A stretch of DNA of 64,000 nucleotides from Reyranella sp. CPCC 100927 (GTDB taxonomy: Bacteria > Pseudomonadota > Alphaproteobacteria > Reyranellales > Reyranellaceae). The stretch is from assembly GCF_007859315.1 (NCBI RefSeq), contig NZ_VOHA01000004.1:1-64000 (forward strand), written 5' to 3'. A model generated the notes under the pieces. It saw only the letters and a program-made list of their open reading frames with translations. It was not told the DNA's origin and did not search any database. Shown one piece after another: positions 43,181 to 51,297 of this stretch (within the stretch, counting starts at the first letter, position 1; every line of letters starts with the position of its first letter). The position numbers and the translations under genes were made by a program.

Positions 43181-43798
43181 ATGATCGAGTTCTATACCTG
43201 GGCGACGCCCAACGGGCGCAAGATCAGCATCATGCTGGAAGAGTGCGCGCTGCCTTACACCGTGCACAAGATCGACATCACGAAGAACCAGCAGTTCACG
43301 CCCGACTTCCTCAAGATCAGTCCCAACAACAAGATTCCCGGCATCATCGACACCGACGGGCCGGGTGGGCAGCCCTATGCCTGCTTCGAGTCGGGCGCCA
43401 TCCTGCTGTACCTGGCCGACAAGACCAACCGCTTCCTGCCCGCCGATCGCGCCAAGCGCTTCGACGCCATCCAGTGGTTGATGTGGCAGATGGGCGGCTT
43501 CGGCCCGATGCTGGGCCAGACGCACCATTTCGTGCGCTTCGCGTCCGAGCAGGTGCCTTATGCCATCAAGCGCTTCAGCGACGAGACGCGCCGGCTCTAC
43601 GGCGTGCTCGACAAGCGGCTGGGTGCGGTCGAGTGGTGCGGCGGCGGCGAGTACAGCATTGCCGACATCGCCACCTATCCGTGGGCGGCCCGTCATGAGT
43701 GGCACAAGATCGATCTCGCCGAATTCCCCCATGTGCGTCGCTGGTTCGATCAGATGGGCCAGCGCGCGGCGGTGAAGAAGGGCATGGCGGTACCGTGA
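43181..43798 (+). CDS. Glutathione S-transferase, YfcG/YghU-like
   Basis: A 205-residue cytoplasmic enzyme with MIEFYTWATPNGRKISIMLE, ISPNNKIPGIID, FESGAILLYLADKTN, WQMGGFGPMLGQTHHFVRF and YSIADIATYPWA. It is a paralogue of the 238-residue enzyme at 28256, lacking its C-terminal extension. The ATPNGRK and GQ-x-H-H-F segments are those of the YfcG/YghU disulphide-bond oxidoreductase group, which uses two glutathiones. GGGGGG precedes ATG 43181. It is followed after 29 bp by a small coiled-coil protein gene. Confidence 0.93.
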   Translation: MIEFYTWATPNGRKISIMLEECALPYTVHKIDITKNQQFTPDFLKISPNNKIPGIIDTDGPGGQPYACFESGAILLYLADKTNRFLPADRAKRFDAIQWLMWQMGGFGPMLGQTHHFVRFASEQVPYAIKRFSDETRRLYGVLDKRLGAVEWCGGGEYSIADIATYPWAARHEWHKIDLAEFPHVRRWFDQMGQRAAVKKGMAVP

Positions 43799-43827
43799 TA
43801 CGCGACATCCGAGGTTCAGGAGGCTAC

Positions 43828-44118
43828 ATGTCACGCCGCGTGCTTTTTGCGTTCGCGCTGGGGGTGGCGACAGCGACCGTGGGCGGCATGGCCTGGGAGA
43901 GACTCGTGATTGGCCCGGCGCATGCCCAGAAGGAGTCGATGTCCGAACGGCAGCACTACCTTCTGGTCCTGGCGATCGGCAATGCCCTGAGTTCCCTGGC
44001 GGTCGACAGCGAACGGACCGCCACCCGGCTCAATGACGTGGCCGATCAGGTCACAGCCCTGGAAGGGCGCATGCGCCAGATGGAGCGGCGCATCGCCGAC
44101 CTGGAGCGCACGCGTTAG
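43828..44118 (+). CDS. Small anchored coiled-coil protein
   Basis: A 96-residue protein with an N-terminal membrane/signal segment (LFAFALGVATATVGGMAW) ending near AHA, and a helical remainder. The C-terminal VADQVTALEGRMRQMERRIA is a heptad-patterned coiled coil. It is probably periplasmic or anchored. GGAGG lies ahead of the ATG. It follows a glutathione transferase gene and converges with the gene at 44231; its function is unknown. Confidence 0.72.
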   Translation: MSRRVLFAFALGVATATVGGMAWERLVIGPAHAQKESMSERQHYLLVLAIGNALSSLAVDSERTATRLNDVADQVTALEGRMRQMERRIADLERTR

Positions 44119-44120
44119 TT

Positions 44121-44225
44121 TTTGGACCGCGGGCGTCCACGCCCGCACTCGCTCGGCGCGAAGCGCAGAGCGAGACATCGTCGGCGCTGACGCGCCGATG
44201 CGCGCGTGGACGCGCGCGGTCCAAA
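44121..44225. repeat. 105-bp composite palindrome between convergent genes
   Basis: The outer arms TTTGGACCGCGGGCGTCCAC (from 44121) and ...GTGGACGCGCGCGGTCCAAA (to 44225) pair over about 25 bases. Two smaller hairpins lie inside: CTCGCTC/GAGCGAG (44148-44154 with 44168-44174) and CGGCG/CGCCG (44182-44186 with 44193-44197) flanked by CAT/ATG. This gives a three-way folded structure filling the whole 112-bp gap between the two convergent stops. It may serve as a bidirectional terminator. Confidence 0.75.
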
Positions 44226-44230
44226 GATAG

Positions 44231-45520
44231 TCAATCGGTCGCCAGCAGCTTGCGTTTGGCTTCATGCATCATCGGCGTGCGGACGCCCAGCCGCTCGATG
44301 TTGGCCAGGATCTTCTGCCGCAGCTCCTCGGAATCGTCGGGTTTCCAGGTCGGCCAGAAGGCCCAGAAGCGCTTGGAGTCGCGGAAGTAGCCCAGCTCGT
44401 CGAACAGCGACACGCCGAAATAGTAGGCTTCGTCGACGCTGCTGTAGGGGCTGGCGTCAAACTCGGCCAGGGTGTTCATCGACAGCCGCCGCGCGCGGGC
44501 CATCATGATGAGAATCTCGGCCCAGGCGTTGGCCTTCTCCTCGTCGGACATGTGCGGCCAGCCCAGGCGCAGCAGGCGCACCACGTCATAGGCATGGTGG
44601 TTGTTCTGCGTGCCGCGGTCGTGCCAGCCGAACGGATAGCGCCGGTCGCGGATGCGCAACGTCGTGCGTACCATCTCGCGGATGCGCGGGATCTGGCCGG
44701 CGCGATAGCTCGCGATATGGAACGTGATGCTGAGGTCCTCGGTTTTGACGATCTTGCCGTCGATCTCGTACCACGGTCCCCAATAGCCGGTCTCCGGATC
44801 CTGCCACTCCTTGTCCATGAAATCGCGCAGGCCCTGCGCGATTTCCTCGCGCGGGAAGGAGGGATCGAACATGTACGCGAGCTCAGGCAGGAACAGGATC
44901 TGTCCCAGCCCGGCGATCATCAGGTTCAGTTCCTTGCGATGATTGCGCCCGTTGTGCTGTACCTGCGACACCAGAAGCGGCCGCAGATAGGTGGCGACCT
45001 TTTGCGGCGTGTTGACGGGCTCGAGGAACTTCAGGGGATGGGCCGGGCGCCCGCCCTGGCGTGCGAGAACCTTCATGGGATCGGCGCTGGCGTGCACGCG
45101 CAGGAACCACTCCTCGTAGCAACCGCCCCAGGAGCCATCCTCAGGCGACTGCAACTCGGCCTGTCGCTGGCGCGTGGCCGGATAGTTCAGGCTGCGGCGC
45201 AGGTCCTCCAACCGCCGGTCGATACGCGCGGTCTCGTTGGTGTACTGGATCAGCCAGTGGGCCTCGGTGAGGATCTGTGTCGAGCAGGTCAGCGCTTCGC
45301 CGTTCATCTGGCGCTGCAGGATCGTGGTCTGCAGCTTGTCGAAAGCCACGCCGTAGCGCTTGTTCATCGCCTTCTTCAGCGAAAAGCGCGGCAGGTAACC
45401 ATCGACCAGATAGACCGTATCGTCAGCCCGGGCACCGGCGACATCCGGTTGGGCCAGCACATCGACGGGATCAGCCATCGCGAGGCCGAACGCAAGCGCA
45501 GTGGTCAACAGCCTCCGCAC
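44231..45520 (-). CDS. Exported protein of unknown function
   Basis: A 429-residue protein. It starts with GTG at 45520, supported by AGGAGG six bases ahead, followed by a signal peptide (RRLLTTALAFGLAMADPVDVLA). The mature part is largely helical and rich in Trp and Tyr. Notable blocks are YCEEWFLRVHASADPMKVL-like, DPETGYWGPWYEIDGKIV, KTEDLSITFHIASYRAG, GWHDRGTQNNHHAYDVVRLL and FDASPYSSVDEAYYFGVSLF. Repeated G-x-W-G-x-W and helix pairs suggest an alpha/alpha-toroid fold as in polysaccharide lyases or cyclases, which is inference. No catalytic assignment can be made. Confidence 0.75.
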   Translation of the reverse strand: MRRLLTTALAFGLAMADPVDVLAQPDVAGARADDTVYLVDGYLPRFSLKKAMNKRYGVAFDKLQTTILQRQMNGEALTCSTQILTEAHWLIQYTNETARIDRRLEDLRRSLNYPATRQRQAELQSPEDGSWGGCYEEWFLRVHASADPMKVLARQGGRPAHPLKFLEPVNTPQKVATYLRPLLVSQVQHNGRNHRKELNLMIAGLGQILFLPELAYMFDPSFPREEIAQGLRDFMDKEWQDPETGYWGPWYEIDGKIVKTEDLSITFHIASYRAGQIPRIREMVRTTLRIRDRRYPFGWHDRGTQNNHHAYDVVRLLRLGWPHMSDEEKANAWAEILIMMARARRLSMNTLAEFDASPYSSVDEAYYFGVSLFDELGYFRDSKRFWAFWPTWKPDDSEELRQKILANIERLGVRTPMMHEAKRKLLATD

Positions 45521-45677
45521 CTGAGGCCTCCTGTGGCGGGCAAACGCGGTAAACGAAACGCAACATAGCCATGGTCCACACGAAAAGAACAAGCCCAAAA
45601 AACCCGCAGTCGCTCCCGCCAAAGTGACCCGGCAGCGCTACAGGCAGATGTCTTTCGGGAGGCAAAATACCCGATGA

Positions 45678-45977
45678 TCAGCGTTTGGTGCTGACCTCGC
45701 GGCAGGTGTGCAGGATCACGTCGCCATCGAGGATCGGCGCCGCCACCTTGAAGAAGGCGGCGACGGCATCGGAACCGTTGTGCCGGTCCATGGCGGCTTC
45801 ATCGGTGAAGCGTTCGTAGGTGGTGAAGATCGTGGGATCGTCGCGTCCCTGGGCGATGAAGAAGTCGATCGTGTCCGGCTCGTCGCGCGCGACATTGGCG
45901 GCCACCGCCAGCAGGGCCTGATGCAATGTCGTTTCCGTACCCTTGCGGGCCCGCAGGATGGCAGTGATGGTGATCAT
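45678..45977 (-). CDS. Antibiotic biosynthesis monooxygenase (ABM) domain protein
   Basis: A 99-residue dimeric alpha/beta barrel protein. It starts MITITAILRARKGTETTLHQ and has FFIAQGRDDPTIFTTYERFTD with the conserved E-x-F segment, and HNGSDAVAAFFKVAAPIL. Members of the ABM group such as YgiN oxidise small quinols or act as heme degraders. The partner or substrate is unknown. It is read in the same direction as the amidase at 46068, with a hairpin between them. Confidence 0.9.
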   Translation of the reverse strand: MITITAILRARKGTETTLHQALLAVAANVARDEPDTIDFFIAQGRDDPTIFTTYERFTDEAAMDRHNGSDAVAAFFKVAAPILDGDVILHTCREVSTKR

Positions 45978-45996
45978 GGGGGACTCTTGAATGTGC

Positions 45997-46059
45997 TGTC
46001 ACCCCGAGCGCAGCGAGGAGGCCCCGTTTCAAGGAGATGCCCCGCTGCGCTCGACATGA
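45997..46059. repeat. Palindromic intergenic hairpin, related core
   Basis: GAGCGCAGCG (46006-46015) pairs perfectly with CGCTGCGCTC (46043-46052), with TGTC/GACA at the base. The core CCCGAGCGCAGCGAGG is the same as in the inner hairpin of the element at 5391-5548, but the CTAGTAC ends are absent. It lies between the amidase stop and the ABM gene start. It is a related REP-like repeat and possibly a terminator. Confidence 0.6.
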
Positions 46060-46067
46060 AGGGTTAA

Positions 46068-47591
46068 CTACGCGGTCACCTTCTTCCAGTCGTGGCTCCT
46101 TTCGTAGGCGTCGGCGGCGCGATAGATCGTCGACTCGTTCCAATGCTTGCCGATCAGCATCAGGCCGGCCGGCAGGCCGTCGCTCATGCCGCACGGCACC
46201 GTAATGGCCGGGTGGCCGGTGACATCGAACGGCGCGGTGTTGGGCAGCATCTCGAAGGCGCGATTGATGATGTCCATGCGCGGGCCGCCCGGCTCGGGCA
46301 GCTTCGTGGCCCGCAGCGGCAGCGTCGGCATCAGCAGCAGGTCGTACTTGGCCAGCGCCGTGTCGTAGGCCGCCACCAGCTTGCGGGCCAGGTTCTGTGC
46401 CTTGGCGTAGTAGTGGCCGCGATACTTGTTGAGCGCGTATTGCCCGAACAGGATCGTGGTCTTCAACGTGTCCGACAGCTCGTCGGCACGGCTCTTCCAG
46501 GCCGAATGCGCATCGACCAGGCTGGTGACGTAGAGACCCTTCCAGTTGAAGCCATGGCTGTTGCCATTCATCATCTGGGCCGTGGCGCCCTCGCTGGCGA
46601 TCGCCGACCACACCGCCATGCCGGTAAGGTGCCAGGGAATGGAGATCTCCTCGACCGTGGCGCCCATCTCCTTGAAGCGCGTGGCGCCCTTGCGCACCAG
46701 GTCGTCGACAACCTTCTCCGACTGGGGATGGCCAAAGCCTTCCTTGACCACGCCGATCTTCATGCCGGCGACACTGCCGCCCAGCGCCTTGGTGTAGGTG
46801 TCGGTGGTGCAGCCCATCTGGCGCGGATCGAGTCCGTCGGGACCGGCCAGCACCTCCAGCATCAGGGCATTGTCGGCAACGTTGGCCGTCATCGGTCCGG
46901 TGTGGTCGATGGTGAGCTCGATCGGCATGATGCCGGTATAGGGCACCAGGCCCCAGGTCGGCTTCAGTCCGACGATCCCGCAATAGGCCGCCGGCATGCG
47001 GATCGAGCCGCCCTGGTCCCCGCCGATCGCCATGTCGGCCTCGCCGGTGACGATCACGGCGCCGCTGCCCGAGGAGGAGCCGCCGGCCGAGTAGCCGTAC
47101 TTGCGCGGATTATGGACCGGGCCGGCGGCGCTGGTGTGGCTGCCGCCGGAGAAGCAGAAGTACTCGCAATGCACCTTGCCGACCACCGTGGCGCCGGCAT
47201 CCAGCACCCGTGTCACGACCGTGGCGTCGACGTCGGGCACGTAGCCTTCCAGGGTCGAGGCGCCGTTCATCATCGGCAGGCCGGCGACGCAGACATTGTC
47301 CTTCATCGCCACGCGCTTGCCGGCGAGCTTGCCCGACGGCGCGCCCTTGATCTCTGATTTCACGTACCAGAGATTGTACTTGTTCTCCTCGCCCTCGGGC
47401 CGGTAGCCCGGCGTGCGCGGGTATTTCACCGCCGGCAGGTTATCGGGCAGCGTTTCCAGCAGGTTGTAGGCCGCGACGCTGCCGGCCATCGTCTCCTGGA
47501 AGAAGGCGATGTCGGCTTCCGACAGATTCATGCCGAGCTGCTTGCCCACGGCGCTGAGTTCGGCCGCTGTCGGCATCTTGACGCTACCCAT
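46068..47591 (-). CDS. Amidase (amidase-signature family, cytoplasmic)
   Basis: A 507-residue amidase. The catalytic Lys is in RVAMKDNVCV, the signature is AGGSSSGSGAVIVTGEADMA, and the nucleophile Ser region is IGGDQGGSIRMPAAYCGIVG. The N-terminal 70 residues form a helical cap seen in enantioselective and acylamide amidases (ELSAVGKQLGMNLSEADIA). It lacks an export signal, in contrast to the amidase at 5644. It is downstream of a five-gene ABC importer of the urea/amide type on the same strand, so it probably hydrolyses the imported amide to acid and ammonia. Confidence 0.93.
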   Translation of the reverse strand: MGSVKMPTAAELSAVGKQLGMNLSEADIAFFQETMAGSVAAYNLLETLPDNLPAVKYPRTPGYRPEGEENKYNLWYVKSEIKGAPSGKLAGKRVAMKDNVCVAGLPMMNGASTLEGYVPDVDATVVTRVLDAGATVVGKVHCEYFCFSGGSHTSAAGPVHNPRKYGYSAGGSSSGSGAVIVTGEADMAIGGDQGGSIRMPAAYCGIVGLKPTWGLVPYTGIMPIELTIDHTGPMTANVADNALMLEVLAGPDGLDPRQMGCTTDTYTKALGGSVAGMKIGVVKEGFGHPQSEKVVDDLVRKGATRFKEMGATVEEISIPWHLTGMAVWSAIASEGATAQMMNGNSHGFNWKGLYVTSLVDAHSAWKSRADELSDTLKTTILFGQYALNKYRGHYYAKAQNLARKLVAAYDTALAKYDLLLMPTLPLRATKLPEPGGPRMDIINRAFEMLPNTAPFDVTGHPAITVPCGMSDGLPAGLMLIGKHWNESTIYRAADAYERSHDWKKVTA

Positions 47592-47621
47592 GGCAGTCCC
47601 TCCTTGTCGGTTGCAGAAAAC

Positions 47622-48329
47622 CTACGTCGCTTCCATGCCGACGAACTCGGCAATCAAGGCCGGATCACCCAGGCGCTCGGGCGCAACCTCGCCCGTGATG
47701 CGACCTTTCTGGATGATCAGCACGCGATCGGCCAGGCGGCGGATGAAATCCTGGTTCTGTTCGACGAGCATGATGGTGAGCCCGCTCTTGCTCTTCAGCC
47801 GCAGCAGGATATCGATGATTTCCTCGATGATCGATGGCTGAATGCCTTCGGTCGGCTCATCGAGCAGCATCATCTTCGGGCGGCCGCACAGGCAGCGTGC
47901 CAAGGCCAGGATCTGCTGCTCACCGCCCGACAGCACACCGCCGGCGCGGCCCAGGATCGGCTTCAGCCGCGGCAGCTCCTCGAGCACGCCGTCGATCACC
48001 TCGTCGGCAAGCCCGGCGCCGGCCGCACCCATGCGCAGGTTGTCGAGCACCGACAGGCCGGGAAAGATCTGGCGTCCCTGCGGCACGTAACGCAGCCCCA
48101 GCCGCGCGCGGATGTGCGTCGGGGCCCGCGTGATGTCGCTGCCGGCGAATTCGATGCGGCCGGCGGTGGCGGGCAGCTGGCCGACCAGGGTCTTGAGCAG
48201 GGTGCTCTTGCCCATGCCGTTGTGGCCCAGCACGCCGACGAACGCGCCATCATCCACCGTGACGTCGATGCCCATGACGACGGGGATCTTCTGGTAGCCC
48301 GAGGCGAGACCGGTGACGCGCAGCATCAT
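47622..48329 (-). CDS. ABC importer ATP-binding protein, LivF/UrtE type
   Basis: A 235-residue ATPase with Walker A LGHNGMGKST, signature VLSGGEQQILALARCL, Walker B MLLDEPTEGIQPS and switch His region MLVEQNQ. It is the second energy subunit of the importer, matching LivF and UrtE in length and in the YVPQGRQIFPGLSVLDNLRMG block. It ends the transporter part of the operon; the amidase gene follows 30 bp later. ATG 48326 is also possible. Confidence 0.93.
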   Translation of the reverse strand: MMLRVTGLASGYQKIPVVMGIDVTVDDGAFVGVLGHNGMGKSTLLKTLVGQLPATAGRIEFAGSDITRAPTHIRARLGLRYVPQGRQIFPGLSVLDNLRMGAAGAGLADEVIDGVLEELPRLKPILGRAGGVLSGGEQQILALARCLCGRPKMMLLDEPTEGIQPSIIEEIIDILLRLKSKSGLTIMLVEQNQDFIRRLADRVLIIQKGRITGEVAPERLGDPALIAEFVGMEAT

Positions 48330-48338
48330 CGCCTCCGA

Positions 48339-49058
48339 TCACGCTGCCTGTTTGCCGAGATAGACGTCGCGCACGCGGGCATCGACCAGAATGTCGGCGA
48401 CGTCGCCCTCGACCAGGATGCCGCCCTGGTGGAACACGGTCACGGTCTTGGCGACGCGGCGGATGAACTGCATGTCGTGTTCGACCACGACAAGCGCGTG
48501 GCGCTTGTTGAGCTCCTTGATCAGGCCGACCAGGCGATCGACTTCATCGTCGGTCATGCCGGCGGCGGGCTCGTCGAGCAGGATCAGGTCGGGCTCGGGC
48601 GCCACGACCATGGCAAGCTCGACGAGCTGGCGCTGGCCGTGCGCCAGCTGGCCCACGATGCGATGGGCGATGGCGCCGATGCCGACCCGCTGCAGGGCCT
48701 CGTCCGTCTTCCGCTCGGCCAGCCGCCCCGGATTGGTACGCGCCGCGGCGAGCCAGACATTGTCGCGCACGGAGAGACCATCGAAGACGCTGGGCACCTG
48801 GGTCTTGATGCCGACGCCATGGCGGGCGATCGCGTGGCTGTCGCTGCCGGCGATGCTGTTGCCACGAAACAAGACATCGCCGCCGCTGGGACGCAGCTGG
48901 CCGGTAAGGCACTTGAAGAACGTGCTCTTGCCGGCGCCGTTGGGGCCGATCAGGCAGCGCAGCTCGGCTTCCTGCAGCCGGAAATCGACGCCGTTCACCG
49001 CCACGACGCCGCCGAAGCGCATGGTGAGCCCGCGCGTCTCGAGGATCGGGGCGGTCAT
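48339..49058 (-). CDS. ABC importer ATP-binding protein, LivG/UrtD type
   Basis: A 239-residue ATPase with Walker A IGPNGAGKST, signature LAHGQRQLVELAMVVA, Walker B LILLDEPAAGMTDDEV and the switch His in VVVEHDMQFIRRVA. The 'QRQLVELAM' form is that of LivG/UrtD. The start at 49058 (MTAPILETRGLTMRFGG) overlaps the permease stop by four bases (ATGA). In this system LivG- and LivF-type ATPases form a heterodimer. Confidence 0.93.
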   Translation of the reverse strand: MTAPILETRGLTMRFGGVVAVNGVDFRLQEAELRCLIGPNGAGKSTFFKCLTGQLRPSGGDVLFRGNSIAGSDSHAIARHGVGIKTQVPSVFDGLSVRDNVWLAAARTNPGRLAERKTDEALQRVGIGAIAHRIVGQLAHGQRQLVELAMVVAPEPDLILLDEPAAGMTDDEVDRLVGLIKELNKRHALVVVEHDMQFIRRVAKTVTVFHQGGILVEGDVADILVDARVRDVYLGKQAA

Positions 49059-50218
49059 GGGGTTTCCTCCCTTCGCCCTGCGAAGGCGGGGAGAAGGTGG
49101 CCCGAAGGGCCGCATGAGGGGCTTTGCGTTTGGGCAACCTCGCCAGAAGGGTTGGCATCGCGAAGCCCCTCATCCGGCCGCCGCGGCGCGGCGTCCACCT
49201 CCCCGCCGGTGCGGGGAGACGGGATGATCCACCGCCACGCATCCGTCACCAGCGCCGTCAGGCCCTTGGGCACCAGCAGCACGAACACCACCAGGATCAC
49301 GCCCAGCACCAGGTTGGGGTCGACCCAGCCGAAGCCCGGCACCTGGTTGAGCGTGCCCAGCCAGTTGGTCAGGATCTGCATCAGGATGCAGCCGACAATC
49401 GGCCCGATCAGCGTGCCCAGGCCGCCGATGATGACCCAGATGATGATCTGGCCGCTGACCGGCAGGCTGAACATGGTGGGGCTGACGAATACCGAATTGG
49501 CGAACATCAGGCCCGACAAGCCGCCCAGCGCGCCGCCGACCACGAAGACCGCGAGCTTGTACAGGCGCGTGTCGTAGCCCAGCAGGGCGACGCGCGTTTC
49601 GTTCTCGCGGATTGCCACCACGATGCGGCCGAAGCGCGTGGCCAACAGCGCCTTGCAGCCGAAATAGACCAGGATCAGCAACCCGACCGCGAGGCTGAAG
49701 ATGTTCTCCGGCGCCAGCTGTTCGCCCGGGCGGCCCGGCCAGTTCAGGATCGGCGTGGCGGGAATGCCGTTGAAGCCGCCCAGCGGTGCCTCGCCGATGT
49801 TCCATTCCTCGCCCGCGGTCTGGTTCACGAAGCGGTAGAGGATCAGTGATACGGTGAGCGTGATCACGCCGAGATAGACATCGCTGATGCGGCCCCAGAA
49901 CATGAAGTAGCCGAGCAGGGCGGCGAACAGCGCCGGCAGCGCGATGGCGAGCGCCGCCGCACCCGTGGTGTCGCCGAAATTGATGGCGGCGACGGCGTAG
50001 GTGTAGCCGCCCAGGCCGAAGAACGCCGCCTGACCGAACGAGAGGATCCCGGCGTATCCCCAGATCAGGGCCAGCGACAGCGCCAGGATGGCGAAGCTGG
50101 CAAAGATCGTGGCGTTGATGATGACGTAGGTTTCGGCAAACGCCGGCAACCCGAACAGCACCGCCAGCCCTGCCAGCAGCGCGGCGACGTTGCCGATGAT
50201 GGGCAGGGCGCGGCTCAC
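49055..50218 (-). CDS. ABC importer permease, LivM/UrtC type, with repeat-derived tail
   Basis: A 387-residue membrane protein with about ten helices. Family blocks are WGYAGILSFGQAAFFGLGGY, NRHARVALLGYD-like, GGALGGLSGLMFANSVFVSP and IIGGLGTLIGPIVGCILMQIL. The core ends near residue 332 (VTDAWRWIIP). The last 55 residues (SPRTGGEVDAAPRRPDEGLR..., PSCGPSGHLLPAFAGRREETP) are encoded by a palindromic repeat at 49068-49220 and are not part of the family. It is coupled to LivG and LivH genes by four-base overlaps. Confidence 0.9.
   Translation of the reverse strand: MSRALPIIGNVAALLAGLAVLFGLPAFAETYVIINATIFASFAILALSLALIWGYAGILSFGQAAFFGLGGYTYAVAAINFGDTTGAAALAIALPALFAALLGYFMFWGRISDVYLGVITLTVSLILYRFVNQTAGEEWNIGEAPLGGFNGIPATPILNWPGRPGEQLAPENIFSLAVGLLILVYFGCKALLATRFGRIVVAIRENETRVALLGYDTRLYKLAVFVVGGALGGLSGLMFANSVFVSPTMFSLPVSGQIIIWVIIGGLGTLIGPIVGCILMQILTNWLGTLNQVPGFGWVDPNLVLGVILVVFVLLVPKGLTALVTDAWRWIIPSPRTGGEVDAAPRRPDEGLRDANPSGEVAQTQSPSCGPSGHLLPAFAGRREETP
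49068..49220. repeat. Palindromic repeat inside the LivM-type gene
   Basis: The inner arms ATGAGGGGCTTTGCG and CGCGAAGCCCCTCAT (about 49123-49138 with 49159-49173) pair with one mismatch, and the outer arms GGGGAGAAGGTGG and CCACCTCCCC (from 49089 and to 49204) also pair. A relative lies at 51089-51295 upstream of the LivH gene, in noncoding DNA. Here the repeat is read in frame as the C-terminal tail of the permease. It ends at GCCTTCGCAGGGCGAAGGG on the coding strand. Confidence 0.75.
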
Positions 50219-51081
50219 AGCGACCTCTGGAAGAAGCGGCCGGTGATGCCTTGCGGCAGGATGCGCAGCAGGACGACGGCGGCGACGAGCAGGGCGACTT
50301 CGCCCAGCACGGACGTGAAGGCGAACGTCATCGCGGTGTTGATGGTGCCCAGCAGGCCCGAGGCGATGGCGGTGCCCGACAGGATCGCAGCACCACCGCT
50401 GATCACCGTGATGAATGCCTTGGCGATGTAGGCGGCGCCGATGGTGGGCACCACGCCTGACAATGGGGCCAGCAGGCCGCCGACCAGGCCGGTCAGCGCG
50501 GCACCGACACCGAAGGTCACCGCGTAGACCAGCGACGGGCTGACGCCCAGCGCCGCCGCCATGGCCGCGTTCTGCATGGTGCCGCGTGCGATCAGCCCCA
50601 GTCGCGTGTAGCGCAGGACCAGCCAGCCGACCACCAGCAGCAGCGCCGCGACGATGATCAGGAACAGCTCATAGGCGCCGGTGCGGTAGGCGCCGATGGT
50701 CAGGCTGCCCAGCGGTGCGGAGATGCCCGATACCGTGTTGCCGAACACCACCGTCACGAACCCGATCATCGCCAGGCTCAGCCCCCAGGTCGCCAGCATG
50801 GTGTCGATCATGCGGCCGTACAGGTGGCGGATGATCAGGCGCTCGACCACGATGCCGAACAGGCCGACCGTCAGCGGTGCCACCAGCAGCATCGCGATCC
50901 ACAGATTGACGCCGTTGTTGTAGGCGGTGATGGCGGCATAGCCGCCCAGCATCAGGAACTCGCCATGCGCCAGGTTGATGATGCGCATCATGCCGAAAAT
51001 CACGGCCAGTCCGAGGCTGATCAGCACCAGGCTCGCAATGGCGCTGCCGATCTGCAGCGCCAGGATGACGGCGTAGTCCAT
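50215..51081 (-). CDS. ABC importer permease, LivH/UrtB type
   Basis: A 288-residue inner-membrane protein with about eight helices. It has VILALQIGSAIASLVLISLGLAVIFGMMRIINLAHGEFLMLG at the N-terminus, with the NLAHGEF motif typical of LivH and UrtB permeases, and GLIARGTMQNAAMAAALGVS. ATG 51081 follows CCTAG and is the family-like start. It pairs with the LivM-type permease as the membrane channel. The stop overlaps the LivM start by four bases. Confidence 0.93.
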   Translation of the reverse strand: MDYAVILALQIGSAIASLVLISLGLAVIFGMMRIINLAHGEFLMLGGYAAITAYNNGVNLWIAMLLVAPLTVGLFGIVVERLIIRHLYGRMIDTMLATWGLSLAMIGFVTVVFGNTVSGISAPLGSLTIGAYRTGAYELFLIIVAALLLVVGWLVLRYTRLGLIARGTMQNAAMAAALGVSPSLVYAVTFGVGAALTGLVGGLLAPLSGVVPTIGAAYIAKAFITVISGGAAILSGTAIASGLLGTINTAMTFAFTSVLGEVALLVAAVVLLRILPQGITGRFFQRSL

Positions 51082-51088
51082 AGCTAGG

Positions 51089-51295
51089 GCTCCTCTCCCC
51101 GAGCAGGCGGGAAGAGGAAGGGGCCCATCGCGCCGGCGATGGGAAGGTGAGGGGCTTCGCGGTCTGCAACCCACTCAGCAGCCGACATTACCCTGTCCTC
51201 GTCGGTTACAGATCAAAACGCCCCTCATCCGCCCCAGGTGCTTCGACGCAAGCGTCGAACGGGGCACCTTCTCCCCCTTCGCGGGTAGAAGGGAG
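51089..51295. repeat. Palindromic repeat between LivH and binding-protein genes
   Basis: TGAGGGGC (51148-51155) pairs with GCCCCTCA (51220-51227); CCTCTCCCC near the left end and CACCTTCTCCCC near the right end are the outer arms. TTCGACGC/GCGTCGAA (51242-51249 with 51252-51259) forms an inner hairpin. It is a relative of the repeat at 49068-49220, with a different middle. It fills most of the 216-bp gap between the two genes and may end or attenuate the transcript. Confidence 0.7.
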
Positions 51296-51297
51296 CA

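Noticed and set aside
44264-45568. Open frame on the plus strand opposite the unknown exported protein
   Set aside because: The minus-strand frame has a ribosome site, signal peptide and globular composition. The plus-strand product is rich in Val, Gln and Arg and lacks a start signal.
47604-49577. Long open frame (657 codons) on the plus strand
   Set aside because: It lies opposite both ABC ATPase genes and part of the permease. It has no family motif and has antisense-like composition.
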